DNA of 28,291 nucleotides, taken from assembly GCA_965247255.1 (NCBI GenBank), contig CBDFGS010000005.1:1-28291 (forward strand), in the 5' to 3' direction. Made by a program: the position numbers and the translations under genes. Below are positions 15,811 through 23,805 of the stretch, in pieces; the stretch's first letter is position 1, and every line of letters starts with the position of its first letter. A model generated the notes under the pieces. That model did not search any database and was not told the origin of the DNA. It worked only from the letters and a program-made list of their open reading frames with translations. Source of the DNA: CBDFGS01 sp965247255. GTDB taxonomy: Bacteria; Chloroflexota; Dehalococcoidia; Lucifugimonadales; CAUZJF01.

Positions 15811-16527
15811 TTACGCGGCGAGCGAAAGCGCCAAGAGATTCTGGAGCATGTGTGCCATGGATGGAGGCCCCAACGATCGCGTCTTCAGATAGAGCCACGA
15901 GAGCAACAGTCCGCTCATGAAGGCGGGGACTACTACGCCGATGTCGCCGTGGCTGATAGCGAATAGTGCCGAGCCTGCTATTACGCCTCGCAGCACACCC
16001 AGGGTATTGACCATGGCCGCCAACATGAAGCCGCGAAAGAATATCTCCTCCGCCGGCGGACCGATCAGTCCGATTACGGCCACGTTGGATAGTCTCACCA
16101 GGCCTGAACCGAGGGCGTCCGACGGAAGCGGCGGCGGTATCAAGGACTCTAGATCGGCGGCCATCACGAGCGATGCATACACGCCGGTCAGGAAGAGGCT
16201 TCCCAGCAAAGCGGCGACTGCTAGCGGATACGCCCACTTTCCCTGTGCTCCGATCAGCCCGATCGATGTCCAAGCGGCGCCGTATTTCCGGATACCGAAG
16301 AACCAAGCTGCCCAGACCGTCAGTAGCAGAAGCAGTAGGAAAACGATGGGAATCAGAGCTGACCCCTCTCTGATTGCGGCGCCGTCCCGGATCGCGGCGA
16401 GGAAGTTCGCGGCTAGAATAGTGGCCACCAGGACAACGGCCAGTCCGGCCAGGGCATCCCTGACCTTCCAGGGGACCCGGAACTCCGTCGCCACCGCATC
16501 TGTAGTGCCGACCTCGCGCAAATCCAT
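15811..16527 (-). CDS. CPBP-family intramembrane metalloprotease
   Basis: This 238-residue membrane protein has the CPBP (CAAX protease/Abi) motifs: AEEIFFRGFM (EE...R), FAISHGD (His motif) and SMAHMLQNLLAL (H...N). About six to seven hydrophobic segments are visible, including 27-45, 58-80 and 96-116. Family members include prenyl-protein proteases, bacteriocin-immunity and maturation proteins; the substrate cannot be predicted. It heads the trpA-aroH-aroF cluster with only five bases to trpA. A functional link to aromatic amino acid synthesis is not obvious, so it may simply share the promoter. No strong ribosome site precedes ATG 16527. Confidence 0.88.
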   Translation of the reverse strand: MDLREVGTTDAVATEFRVPWKVRDALAGLAVVLVATILAANFLAAIRDGAAIREGSALIPIVFLLLLLLTVWAAWFFGIRKYGAAWTSIGLIGAQGKWAYPLAVAALLGSLFLTGVYASLVMAADLESLIPPPLPSDALGSGLVRLSNVAVIGLIGPPAEEIFFRGFMLAAMVNTLGVLRGVIAGSALFAISHGDIGVVVPAFMSGLLLSWLYLKTRSLGPPSMAHMLQNLLALSLAA

Positions 16528-16756
16528 GGGCCCGACGAGTTTAACATTTGTGCCGTCTCCAAAGCCGCTGAGCTTGTTGGCGCCAAGTCTGTAACACGGC
16601 GTTCAGCTCGGCCGTTGGTATAATCACCACAGGCGGCAGCCGAACACGCTGATATTGCTTTCAAGTAACTGCTGTTATGTCAATTAGTTTCACGGTGAGT
16701 GCAAAATTGTGGAGATGCAGCACATCGCAGTCCGAGCCACCCGGCTTCCCGCCCGA

Positions 16757-17580
16757 AGGGAGAGTCCAGAGAGGGCAGAGCCATCTTTGGTGGGGGTTTG
16801 GGGGAACCCCCAACCCCTATCCGCTCCGCTTCCCTGCCAAGGAAGTAGGCGATTTCCGCAGCAAAGAATCAGGTAGGGGCGCCTCTACGAAATGAGACCG
16901 CAGCGGTCCGGCGGAAGAGTCCAGAGAGGGCGCAGCCATCTTTGGTGGGGTTTGGGGGAACCCCCCAACCCCTACCCGCTCCGTTTCCCTGCCAAGGAAG
17001 TAGGCGATTTTCCGCAGCAGAGAATCAAGTACGGGCGCCTTTACGAAATGAGACCGCAGCGGTCCGGCGGGAGAGTCCAGAGGGGGCGCAGCCCTCTTTG
17101 GTGGGGGTTTGGGGGAACCCCCCAACCCCTATCCGCTCCGCTTCCCTGCCAAGGAAGTAGGCGATTTCCGCAGCAAAGAATCAGGTAGGGGCGCCTCTAC
17201 GAAATGAGACCGCAGCGGTCCGGCGGGAGAGTCCAGAGAGGGCGCCGCCCTCTTTGGTGGGGGTTTGGGGGAACCCCCCAACCCCTACCCGCTCCGCTTC
17301 CCGCCAGGGAAGTAGGCGATTTCCGCAGCAAAGAATCAGGTAGGGGCGCCTCTACGAAATGAGACCGCAGCGGTCCGGCGGGAGAGTCCAGAGGGGGCGC
17401 AGCCCTCTTTGGCGGGGGTTTGGGGGAACCCCCCCAACCCCTATCCGCTCCGCTTTCCTGCCAAGGAAGTAGGCGATTTCCGCAGCAAAGAATCAGGTAG
17501 GGGCGCCTCTACGAAATGAGACCGCAGCGGTCCGGCGGGAGAGTCCAGAGAGGGCGCCGCCCTCTTTGGTGGGGGTTGGG
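16757..17580. repeat. Tandem array of ~156-bp hairpin-rich units
   Basis: The core AGAGTCCAGAG recurs at about 16761, 16916, 17072, 17228, 17383 and 17540, spacings of 155-157 bases, giving five full units and one partial. Each unit has the same order: a hairpin of AGAGGGC-GCA-GCCCTCT type; a G-run/C-run hairpin (GGGGG...AA...CCCCC); a TCCGCTCCGCTTCC segment; GGAAGTAGGCGATTTCC; TAGGGGCGCCTCTACG; and the perfect palindrome GACCGCAGCGGTC. Copies differ by scattered substitutions and one-base indels. Because 156 is 52 codons, repetitive open frames appear on both strands, but they lack ribosome sites and family resemblance. The whole 16528-17714 stretch has no credible gene, and 16528-16756 shows nothing recognisable. 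Confidence 0.9.
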
Positions 17581-17608
17581 GACGGGCGCACAGCCGCGTG
17601 CCCCTACG
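17577..17608. repeat. Dispersed palindrome, degenerate copy
   Basis: GGGGACGGGCGCACAGCC followed by GCGTGCCCCTACG is a diverged form of the palindrome found intact near 18889 and 27097. It directly follows the last partial unit of the 156-bp array, as the intact copy at 18889 follows the solitary array unit there. The inner stem is disturbed by a few substitutions. Confidence 0.6.
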
Positions 17609-17714
17609 AATACGGAACCGGAACTGCTCGTTGATCTGGCTGAAGCGGGTTCCAAAGTTACCCTCATATGCCCGGTCCGCCTCACGGACATACCAATACT
17701 CAGGAGGACCTTGA

Positions 17715-17978
17715 ATGAGCGAATACGGTCTGACGGTGAAGAGCGACACAGGTGGCAAGCGCATTGAACTGGAGTGCGAGCACCAGAACGGCCTGCTCTA
17801 CGTGGTCCCGAGCGAATCGAGCTGGGTTTGCTCCGAGGACCTGCTTCACGTCCACGCGCTGGCGGGCTTCATGAAACAGCTTGCCCAACTCGACGACGTC
17901 AGGGTGAAGGAGCTGATGCAGACGTGGGGACTCTACTTCCGCGAGAGGCCGCTGGCAGCCAAAGAGGCTGAGGCCTAG
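17715..17978 (+). CDS. Small uncharacterised protein, 87 residues
   Basis: I do not recognise the family. The frame is supported by AGGAGG (17701-17706) eight bases before the ATG and by ordinary, non-repetitive composition. The sequence has a beta-rich first half (YGLTVKSDTGGKRIELECEHQNGLLYVVPSESSWVC) containing two cysteines, then an amphipathic helical half (LLHVHALAGFMKQLAQL...VKELMQTWGLYF). There is no signal peptide or membrane segment. Its TAG overlaps the stop of the convergent gene at 17975 by three bases. It is the only plus-strand gene between the VOC remnant and mutS2, and it lies just after the repeat array. Confidence 0.65.
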   Translation: MSEYGLTVKSDTGGKRIELECEHQNGLLYVVPSESSWVCSEDLLHVHALAGFMKQLAQLDDVRVKELMQTWGLYFRERPLAAKEAEA

Positions 17979-18559
17979 GGTCCGCCCGCCTCGTCCGAGC
18001 TCACCAGCGTCTCCGCCAAAGCGAAGCAACATGAGCTGCCTGGGCGGCCTATGGCGCGACGCCAGCTCTCCCGTACGAAGGGCTCGCCCTCGACTTGCCT
18101 GCCGTTTACCTTCATCGTCGCAGCCGCGCTGAAGAAGAGCACCGAGTGCACCACCGTGACGGCGCCTGACTCCAGAGGCCGGTCCATGACCACCTCGGGC
18201 TCAAGGTGTGACCACTCCGCGTCGACGACGTGATCGTTTGCTTCGATTCGCCAGGTCGGGGCACTGCGCACGTCACCGCCTCTTTTGAAGGATGCCTGGA
18301 CGATGGGCGTGTGGCGCTCGAATGGGCTTGGACCCCAGGCCACCACGTTCTCGATAACGAACTCGGCCAGCGCGCTGTTTTCGGCGAAGAGCGTCGGCTC
18401 AAGTCTGACCTCGTCCGACCGCGCAAAGGCCACTGTACCCTCACCGGCCGCGCTATAGGAGGTGTGGTACAGGCTCACGGAGCCGCTATTGTCGGCCTCG
18501 CCGGGACGCCTCAAGTAGAGTATCCAGTGCTCCCCCGACCAGACCAGCTTCGAGCCCAT
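17975..18559 (-). CDS. Uncharacterised soluble protein, 194 residues
   Basis: I do not recognise the family. Sequence blocks include KLVWSGEHWILYLRRPGEADNSGSVSLYHTSYSA, RLEPTLFAENSALAEFVIENVVAWG and PTWRIEANDHVVDAEWSHLEPEVVM, alternating strand-like stretches with conserved-looking Trp residues that suggest a beta-sandwich. No signal peptide or transmembrane helix is seen. GGAAGGA lies upstream of ATG 18559 at acceptable spacing. It is convergent with the 87-residue gene, with overlapping stops. Repeats lie on the outer side of each gene, so the pair forms an island flanked by repeats. Confidence 0.65.
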   Translation of the reverse strand: MGSKLVWSGEHWILYLRRPGEADNSGSVSLYHTSYSAAGEGTVAFARSDEVRLEPTLFAENSALAEFVIENVVAWGPSPFERHTPIVQASFKRGGDVRSAPTWRIEANDHVVDAEWSHLEPEVVMDRPLESGAVTVVHSVLFFSAAATMKVNGRQVEGEPFVRESWRRAIGRPGSSCCFALAETLVSSDEAGGP

Positions 18560-18775
18560 GCTTCAAGGTCCTTCCTCTGAAGAATAACAACAGAGTTTCT
18601 CAAGAATAGCAACATAGCCTCTTATCGCTCACGGTGAGTAGTGGTATGTCCTGTGGCATCGGAAGAGCGGTATCAGGCTCTCGACCTGTCGCCATGCATC
18701 AGGACCGCCGTTGCTTCAGGGCGGCGAACCAGCGGAGCTGCTGCACATCACAGCCGAGCAACGTAAAGGCTTCCC

Positions 18776-18885
18776 GTCCGGCGGGAGAGTCCAGAGAGGG
18801 CGCAGCCCTCTTTGTGGGGGGTTTGGGGGTACACCCCCAAACCCTCTCCGCTCCGCTTCCCGCCAGGGAAGTGGGCGGACTCTGG
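18776..18885. repeat. Solitary partial copy of the 156-bp unit
   Basis: From GGCGGGAGAGTCCAGAG through the AGAGGGC-GCA-GCCCTCT hairpin, the G-run/C-run hairpin and CTCCGCTTCCCGCCAGGGAAGT, this stretch matches the first two thirds of the array unit, about 1.2 kb away. The last third is missing and the sequence passes into the dispersed palindrome. The preceding bases 18560-18775 hold no gene and nothing I recognise. Confidence 0.8.
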
Positions 18886-18888
18886 ACC

Positions 18889-18919
18889 GGGGACGGGCGC
18901 ACGGCCGTGCGCCCCTACG
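18889..18919. repeat. Dispersed palindrome, intact copy
   Basis: GGGGAC, then the perfect 20-base palindrome GGGCGCACGGCCGTGCGCCC, then CTACG. It lies between the solitary array unit and the stop of the TPR-protein gene. The hairpin could act as a transcription end or mRNA-stabilising structure for the minus-strand cluster, but there is no T run, so it is not a classical terminator. Confidence 0.7.
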
Positions 18920-18935
18920 CTCGCGCCGAGCGAAC

Positions 18936-19799
18936 CTACAGTTCTTCGTCCGCGCCGTCGCCTGAGGCGTTGACCACTCTGTGTAGCATCGGGCTGAAGG
19001 CGTCGTCGTCTCCGGGCTCCGTGTCGTCGTTGGACCAGTCCTTGACGACGACTCCCTCTTTCGTCTCCTCTTCGGCTATTTCGACACCGAGCTGAGATGC
19101 TGAAGAGGAAGCGCGGAACTCGGACGCCGGCGATGCCCGCCCGTGTCGAGTTGGGAACGAGATGCTCGATGCCTGCGAGGGGTGCTTGAACACCTCCCGG
19201 ATTATCACCGTCAGCTCCTGGTCCCCGACGTGGGTCACCGCTCCCTCGTAGCGGTTTCCGCCCTTCAGAAGGCGAGTCAGCCTGGACGCTATTCGTGGCT
19301 CCACCTTGCCGACGTACTGGCCGTCCTGACCGCAAGCCTCAAGGCCGTTCCCGGACACTCTGAGCTGTACGGGGTGACCGGGCGCCAGCTTGAGGAGCAC
19401 CTTCGCCTCGGCGAGATCGACGAGAGAGGTGACTCCGGCTTTGCCGCTCTCCTCTATGAAGACTTTCGGCGCCGTCGCGGCTCCGGATGCACCTAGAGGA
19501 GCCACGTCGTCTAGCTGTGCCAGCCTGCTGAGGTTCTTCTTCGCTATAGAGTTGTGCGGCGAGATCTCTAGTGCACGCTGGAACGCCGCTTTGGCTTTCC
19601 GGTTGCGCCCAAGCTCGGCCATCGCCTTGCCGAGTCGGTTGTAGGCCTCGAGGTCGTCTGGGGAGGCGTCGAGAATGGCCTGGTTGGCTGTGACGGCCTC
19701 GGACCATCGGCTATCCATCGCTAGAGAGATGGCCTTTTTCGCCATCTCTTTCCTGGCCTTTTCTCGACCGTTAGTGCTGGAAATTACCAATCCACCCAC
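18936..19799 (-). CDS. TPR protein with uncharacterised C-terminal region
   Basis: About residues 18-95 form two tetratricopeptide-like helical hairpins (WSEAVTANQAILDASPDDLEAYNRLGKAMAELGRNRKAKAAFQRALEISPHNSIAKKNLSRL), normally a protein-binding scaffold. A second region (about 105-210: VFIEESGKAGVTSLVDLA, LKLAPGHPVQLRVSGNGLEACGQDGQYVGKVEPRIASRLTRLLKGGNRYEGAV) looks like a small beta domain that I cannot name. The tail (about 240-287) is acidic and probably disordered. No signal peptide is present. The start is a GTG. It lies 49 bases downstream of the DPM1-like glycosyltransferase gene and is last in the thrB-lysC-GT-GT cluster. The function is unknown. Confidence 0.75.
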   Translation of the reverse strand: MGGLVISSTNGREKARKEMAKKAISLAMDSRWSEAVTANQAILDASPDDLEAYNRLGKAMAELGRNRKAKAAFQRALEISPHNSIAKKNLSRLAQLDDVAPLGASGAATAPKVFIEESGKAGVTSLVDLAEAKVLLKLAPGHPVQLRVSGNGLEACGQDGQYVGKVEPRIASRLTRLLKGGNRYEGAVTHVGDQELTVIIREVFKHPSQASSISFPTRHGRASPASEFRASSSASQLGVEIAEEETKEGVVVKDWSNDDTEPGDDDAFSPMLHRVVNASGDGADEEL

Positions 19800-19848
19800 C
19801 TGTTTCTGCGTTGAGGTTGGCAGATTCTAGCCGATCGCTATAGGCCGT

Positions 19849-20658
19849 TCAAGCGTTTTTACTACCCTCTGAATAGCCAATTTCTCGGCGGCCTCTCCAG
19901 CGCAGTGGAAGCAATCGCCAGAGCGCCTCTAGCACGATGAACGGCGACATCTTCGATTTCCCCGAGGCCCGTCTCTGGAAAATTATAGGGTGCTCCACGA
20001 CCCGGTAGCCCCTCCGCTGGCAGGCATGCGCCACCTCGGCTTGAAAGCCGAACCCTTTGCAGCGGAACTCGGTCATGTCCAAGCCTCTGAGGGCTGACCC
20101 ACGGAAAGCCTTGAAGCCCGACGTCGCGTCGTGGACCTCCAGGCCGGCCACCCAGCGGATCCCGAAGTTCCCCAGCCCGCTGATGAAACGCCTGAACGCT
20201 CCCCAGTCCTCCGAGGCGCCTCCCGGGACGTACCGAGAGCCGACAACGACGTCCGCGCTCTCCAGGTGCTTGAGGAATGCCGGTAGATACGCGGCGTCGT
20301 GGGAGTGGTCCGCGTCCATCTCGATCACAACGTCGGCCCCATCGGCGATGGCCCTTGAGAACCCCGCGACGTAGGCCGTGCCAAGCCCCAGCTTGCGGCC
20401 TCGCTGTATCACTTGGACGCGACCGTCGAGCTGGGTGGAGAGCCGCTCCGCGACCTGGCCGGTCCCGTCAGGAGAGCCGTCGTCGACGACGAGCACGTTG
20501 ACCTGTGGGAGGTCGAGATCGAAAAGGCGGCGAGTAAGCTCCGGCAGGTTTTCCGCTTCGTTATAGGTCGGGACCACGACTGTAATCCGCGGGCTGCCCA
20601 CATTGCCCTTATCGGCGGCCGTCGACTCTACGTTGGTGTCGGAAACTGCGTCTTTCAC
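19849..20658 (-). CDS. Polyprenyl/dolichyl-phosphate mannose synthase-like GT2
   Basis: This 269-residue family-2 glycosyltransferase has ITVVVPTYNEAENLPEL, VNVLVVDDGSPDGTGQVAE, VIEMDADHSHDAAYLP (metal/nucleotide-sugar site), VVGSRYVPGG, DATSGFKAFRG, GFGFQAEVAHAC and PIIFQRRASGKSKM, the standard DPM1 blocks. It should transfer a sugar, probably mannose from GDP-mannose, to a polyprenyl phosphate at the inner membrane face. It lacks the C-terminal membrane helices found in some relatives. GTG 20658 follows a weak GAGGT, 15 bases after the neighbouring glycosyltransferase. The adjacent ALG5-like gene suggests joint supply of lipid-linked sugars. Confidence 0.88.
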   Translation of the reverse strand: MKDAVSDTNVESTAADKGNVGSPRITVVVPTYNEAENLPELTRRLFDLDLPQVNVLVVDDGSPDGTGQVAERLSTQLDGRVQVIQRGRKLGLGTAYVAGFSRAIADGADVVIEMDADHSHDAAYLPAFLKHLESADVVVGSRYVPGGASEDWGAFRRFISGLGNFGIRWVAGLEVHDATSGFKAFRGSALRGLDMTEFRCKGFGFQAEVAHACQRRGYRVVEHPIIFQRRASGKSKMSPFIVLEALWRLLPLRWRGRREIGYSEGSKNA

Positions 20659-20673
20659 GGACGCTACTTTACC

Positions 20674-21435
20674 TCAAGCTTTGTACTGCCCGGTGGCGTC
20701 TCGAAGTCTGGGCATGACGACGTCCGTCAGCATGGCGAACCAGTCTACCATCAGCCTTACCTTGCTGGCTTTGTGATGGTACCAGTCTACAGGCGCTTCC
20801 GCGATTCCGTATCCCAGCTTGCGGGCGAGATAGAGTATCTCGACGTCGAACCCGAACCCATCGCTTTTCTGTAGCTCGAACAGCCTCTGCGCCACCGGGC
20901 CTTCGAAGCACTTGAAGCCGCACTGGGTGTCCTGTAGGTCGCGGACTGCTAGAAGCCGGACGATGAGGTTGAACACACGGCCGCGAAAGTGCGTGAACGC
21001 AGGCTCGCCGAAGCGTCGCGCGCCCGTCTTTTCGCGCGATGCGATCACGATGTCGTACCCCTCGCGCATCTCGTCCATGAAGCTCGAAAGGTACTCGATG
21101 GACACCGCCAGGTCAGCGTCGCACATGAACCTGTACTGACCCCGGGCCTGCAGCATGCCGTGCTTGACAGCCGAGCCCTTGCCCCGGTGCGGTAGCGAAA
21201 CGACCTTGAATCGGTTGTCGTCGCCTGCACGGTCCTTTACGAGCTTGGCTGTCCCGTCGGAGCTTCCGTCGTCTGCGACGACCACCTCCCACTCGTAGGA
21301 CTGCGACTCAAGGTAAGCCTTGATCGCGTCGAGGGTGGCGCCGATGCGTTGCTCTTCGTTGTAGGCGGGAATGACGACGGACACGAGGGGCTCAGGTGGA
21401 CTACCTCGCTGGCCGTCGGCTGCACTGTCAGCCAC
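20674..21435 (-). CDS. Dolichyl-phosphate glucosyltransferase-like GT2
   Basis: This 253-residue family-2 glycosyltransferase resembles the ALG5 type. Motifs are VSVVIPAYNEEQRIGATLDAI, WEVVVADDGSSDGTAKLV, HRGKGSAVKHGMLQARGQYRFMCDADLAVSIEYL (donor-binding D.D), VIASREKTGARR, DTQCGFKCFEG, GFGFDVEILYLARKLGY and a VDWYHH segment. It probably adds glucose from UDP-glucose to a polyprenyl phosphate. No N-terminal membrane anchor is evident. GTG 21435 is used; lysC ends 66 bases upstream. With the DPM1-like gene it forms a pair of lipid-linked sugar donors, perhaps for glycosylation of surface proteins or glycolipids; that use is inference. Confidence 0.88.
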   Translation of the reverse strand: MADSAADGQRGSPPEPLVSVVIPAYNEEQRIGATLDAIKAYLESQSYEWEVVVADDGSSDGTAKLVKDRAGDDNRFKVVSLPHRGKGSAVKHGMLQARGQYRFMCDADLAVSIEYLSSFMDEMREGYDIVIASREKTGARRFGEPAFTHFRGRVFNLIVRLLAVRDLQDTQCGFKCFEGPVAQRLFELQKSDGFGFDVEILYLARKLGYGIAEAPVDWYHHKASKVRLMVDWFAMLTDVVMPRLRDATGQYKA

Positions 21436-21501
21436 GGTCGAAGTTGGCTTGAGCGCGCCGAGACATATAGCGCCACGAGAATGAGAAAAGGGGCACGGCC
21501 G

Positions 21502-22734
21502 CTATTCGGCGCTCTCGACCAGGAAAGCGCTGTGCAGCGCCTGGGCGGCATCGCCTACGCGGGACGCGTCCACGATGCATGTGATGCGGATTTCGGACGT
21601 CGTGATCACGTCGATGTTGATGCCGGCATCCGCCAGAGCGCGAAACATCCTGGACGCATAGCCGGGGGCGTCCTGCATCCCCGACCCGACGATGCTCACC
21701 TTCGCCAGTCCGTCCGCGGTGTCCACACCACGGGCGCCCAGCTCCGCGGCTACCTTTTCCACCACGGCTACGGCTCGTTCCAGGTCTGTCCCTTTCACGG
21801 TGAAGGTCAGGTCCGTACGCCCGTCTACGACGGCACCCTGCACTATTACGTCGACGCTGACGTCCGCCTCGGCCAGCGGCTCGAAGACTTTGGCGGCCCC
21901 CCCCGGGCGGTCCGGGACTCCCAGCAGGGTGAGTTTTGCGACGTTGACGTCGGTCGCAACTCCTCTGACCCTGTTGCGAGTCTCCCCGACTCCGTTGCTC
22001 ATCTCAGCTCCCCGGTGTATCAGCGTGCCAGGCCGGTCTTCGAAGCTCGACGCGACCATGATCGGCACATCATAAACCATGCCCAGCTCGATGGACCGCG
22101 GCGCCATCTTGGCCCCGTAGCTGGCGAGCTCCAGCATCTCTTCGAACCCGATCTCGTCCAGCTTGCGGGCAGCAGGGACCAGCCTCGGGTCGGCGGTGTA
22201 TATCCCGTCCACGTCCGTGTAGATCTCGCACCTATCGGCGTCGAGAGCAGCCGCGAGCGCTACCGCGGTTATGTCCGACGCCCCTCTCCCGAGCGTCGTC
22301 ACGTTCATGTCGTCAGCTATCCCCTGAAATCCGGCCACGATGACAATGTTGCCGCCGTCCAGCTCCTGGACGATGCGGCCGGGTTCCACCGCCTCGATCT
22401 TCGCGTTGCCGAAGCGTGCGTCGGTGCGTATTCCCGCCTGCGCTCCGCTAAGGCTGACCGCGCCTTGTCCGAGGGCCCTGAGCGCCATCGCCACCAGGGT
22501 GCAGGAGACCAGCTCGCCTGTGGAGAGGAGCAGGTCTAGCTCCCTGGGATGAGGGTCTGGGGACACTCTGCGCGCCAGCGCGATCAGCTCGTCGGTCGTA
22601 CTGCCCATCGCCGACACCGTCGCGACCACGCTATCGCCTCGGTCTCGAGTGCTGGCGATTCGACGCGCCACGTTCTGTATGGCCGCTGCGTCGGCCAGTG
22701 AGCTACCTCCATATTTCTGGACGATCAGCGCCAT
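21502..22734 (-). CDS. lysC: Aspartate kinase with tandem ACT domains
   Basis: It phosphorylates aspartate, the first step toward lysine, threonine and methionine. The 410 residues match the monofunctional class. The kinase domain starts ALIVQKYGGSSLAD (usual KFGGTSV position), with FQGI..., TTLGRGASDITAVALAAALDADRCEIYTDVDGIYTADPR and SYGAKMAPRSIELG. Two ACT domains follow: about residues 265-335 (VAKLTLLGVPDRPGGAAKVFEPLAEADVSVDVIVQ) and 345-410 (VSIVGSGMQDAPGYASRMFRALADAGINIDVITTSEIRITCIVD). Tandem ACT domains usually bind lysine and/or threonine for feedback inhibition. ATG 22734 lies nine bases after the thrB stop, so the two are co-transcribed. Confidence 0.95.
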   Translation of the reverse strand: MALIVQKYGGSSLADAAAIQNVARRIASTRDRGDSVVATVSAMGSTTDELIALARRVSPDPHPRELDLLLSTGELVSCTLVAMALRALGQGAVSLSGAQAGIRTDARFGNAKIEAVEPGRIVQELDGGNIVIVAGFQGIADDMNVTTLGRGASDITAVALAAALDADRCEIYTDVDGIYTADPRLVPAARKLDEIGFEEMLELASYGAKMAPRSIELGMVYDVPIMVASSFEDRPGTLIHRGAEMSNGVGETRNRVRGVATDVNVAKLTLLGVPDRPGGAAKVFEPLAEADVSVDVIVQGAVVDGRTDLTFTVKGTDLERAVAVVEKVAAELGARGVDTADGLAKVSIVGSGMQDAPGYASRMFRALADAGINIDVITTSEIRITCIVDASRVGDAAQALHSAFLVESAE

Positions 22735-22743
22735 CGGAAGCCT

Positions 22744-23655
22744 TCAGCCAACGTCCGTCTCGTCGACGTGCGCTCCTCGCTCGGACAGCTCGACCACTTT
22801 GAATGTTCCCTCGACACCGGCCTTGGAAGCTGCCTCCGCCATCTCGTAGCCGATGGTAACTTCTCGATCGGTCGCGAGGGCCAGGACGCTCGAACCCGCG
22901 CCCGACAGGAACGCCCCTGCTGCTCCCGCGTCTAACGCGGCCTGAAGGATGACTTTCATCGAAGGAAAGATCGTGCGCCGAGCCGGCTGATGCAGCCGGT
23001 CCTGGGTCGCTACCGCCATATTCCTCAGGTCACCGGTGGCGAACGCGTTGACCAGCAGTGCCACGCGGCCCATGTTGAACACAGCGTCGCTCCGGTCGAC
23101 CGTAGGTTGCAGAAGCCCTCGTGCCTCCTCGGTGGGCATCGGCACCTCTGGGATATAGACGACCGCCTTTAGGCCGGCCGGAAGTGGAATGCGTGACGTT
23201 ATCAGTCTTCCGTCGTTCTCGACGACGATCTGGCAGCCTCCGAAGAGCGCCGCCGAAACGTTGTCCGGATGGCCTTCGATCTCCACGGCCAGGCTCAGGA
23301 TGTCGTCCTGCGCAAGACCGCGTCCGCTGACCTCGTTCCCTGCTACCAGTCCCGCGACCACGGCTGCCGAGCTGCTGCCGAGGCCCCGAGCCAGTGGGAT
23401 ACCGTTGGCGCACACGAACCTCACCGCCGGCGCTTTACTTCCGGCTTGCTCGAACGGGATCCTGAAGCTGCGCGCCACGAGATTCGAAGCATCGCGAGGC
23501 AGGGACCCCGCGCCCTCGCCGTCGATCTCGAAGCCGTCCTCGCCCAGCTCGACGGTGACGGAATTCCACATGTCGAGGGCGAGCGCCAGGCAATCGAACC
23601 CCGGACCCATGTTCGCGCTGGTGGCTGGAACTCTGACGGTGACGCGATCTCGCAT
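22744..23655 (-). CDS. thrB: Homoserine kinase
   Basis: This GHMP-family kinase makes O-phosphohomoserine, the precursor of threonine. Motifs are VRVPATSANMGPGFDCLALAL near the N-terminus, the ATP loop PLARGLGSSSAAVVAGLVAGNE, EGHPDNVSAALFGGC, and a C-terminal GAFLSGAGSSVLAL. From ATG 23655 it has 303 residues, the usual length. A longer frame back to GTG 23775 adds 40 residues unlike the family, and a likely -10 box (23727-23722) lies inside that extension, so the short form is preferred. It heads the thrB-lysC-GT2-GT2-TPR cluster and is divergent from mutS2. Confidence 0.93.
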   Translation of the reverse strand: MRDRVTVRVPATSANMGPGFDCLALALDMWNSVTVELGEDGFEIDGEGAGSLPRDASNLVARSFRIPFEQAGSKAPAVRFVCANGIPLARGLGSSSAAVVAGLVAGNEVSGRGLAQDDILSLAVEIEGHPDNVSAALFGGCQIVVENDGRLITSRIPLPAGLKAVVYIPEVPMPTEEARGLLQPTVDRSDAVFNMGRVALLVNAFATGDLRNMAVATQDRLHQPARRTIFPSMKVILQAALDAGAAGAFLSGAGSSVLALATDREVTIGYEMAEAASKAGVEGTFKVVELSERGAHVDETDVG

Positions 23656-23805
23656 TGGCTTCGGCGGCGCCTCCTCCACGTTGCCTGGAGAAGGCGTGAA
23701 CGGGATTACAGACTGGGAAACATGATAGCACGGTGAATCGCCCGCCAACTCCGTCCAGTCAGCTAACGACACCACACTGTTAGAATCTCACTGAGGATTG
23801 CCACC
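23656..23805. promoter_or_regulatory. Divergent promoter region between thrB and mutS2
   Basis: Toward thrB, the minus strand shows TTGGCG (23748-23743) and TATCAT (23727-23722) with a short 15-base spacer. Toward mutS2, the plus strand has TGTTAGAAT, an extended -10-like box (TAGAAT at 23781-23786) without a convincing -35. It would start transcription close to the TTG start at 23806. Only the -10 boxes are persuasive. Confidence 0.35.

Noticed and set aside
14996..16306. 436-residue TrpA with a long N-terminal extension
   Set aside because: The extension lies in the wrong frame over the CPBP protease gene; MQNRIDTTL at 15805 is the normal TrpA start.
16817..17188. Repetitive open frames of about 100 residues on both strands in the 156-bp array
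   Set aside because: They arise because the unit length is a multiple of three. Translations are low-complexity (PPKRAAPSLDSPAGPLRSHF-like), occur on both strands and lack ribosome sites.
16757..17580. CRISPR array
   Set aside because: The units are about 156 bases with no unique spacers between short repeats, and there are no cas genes.
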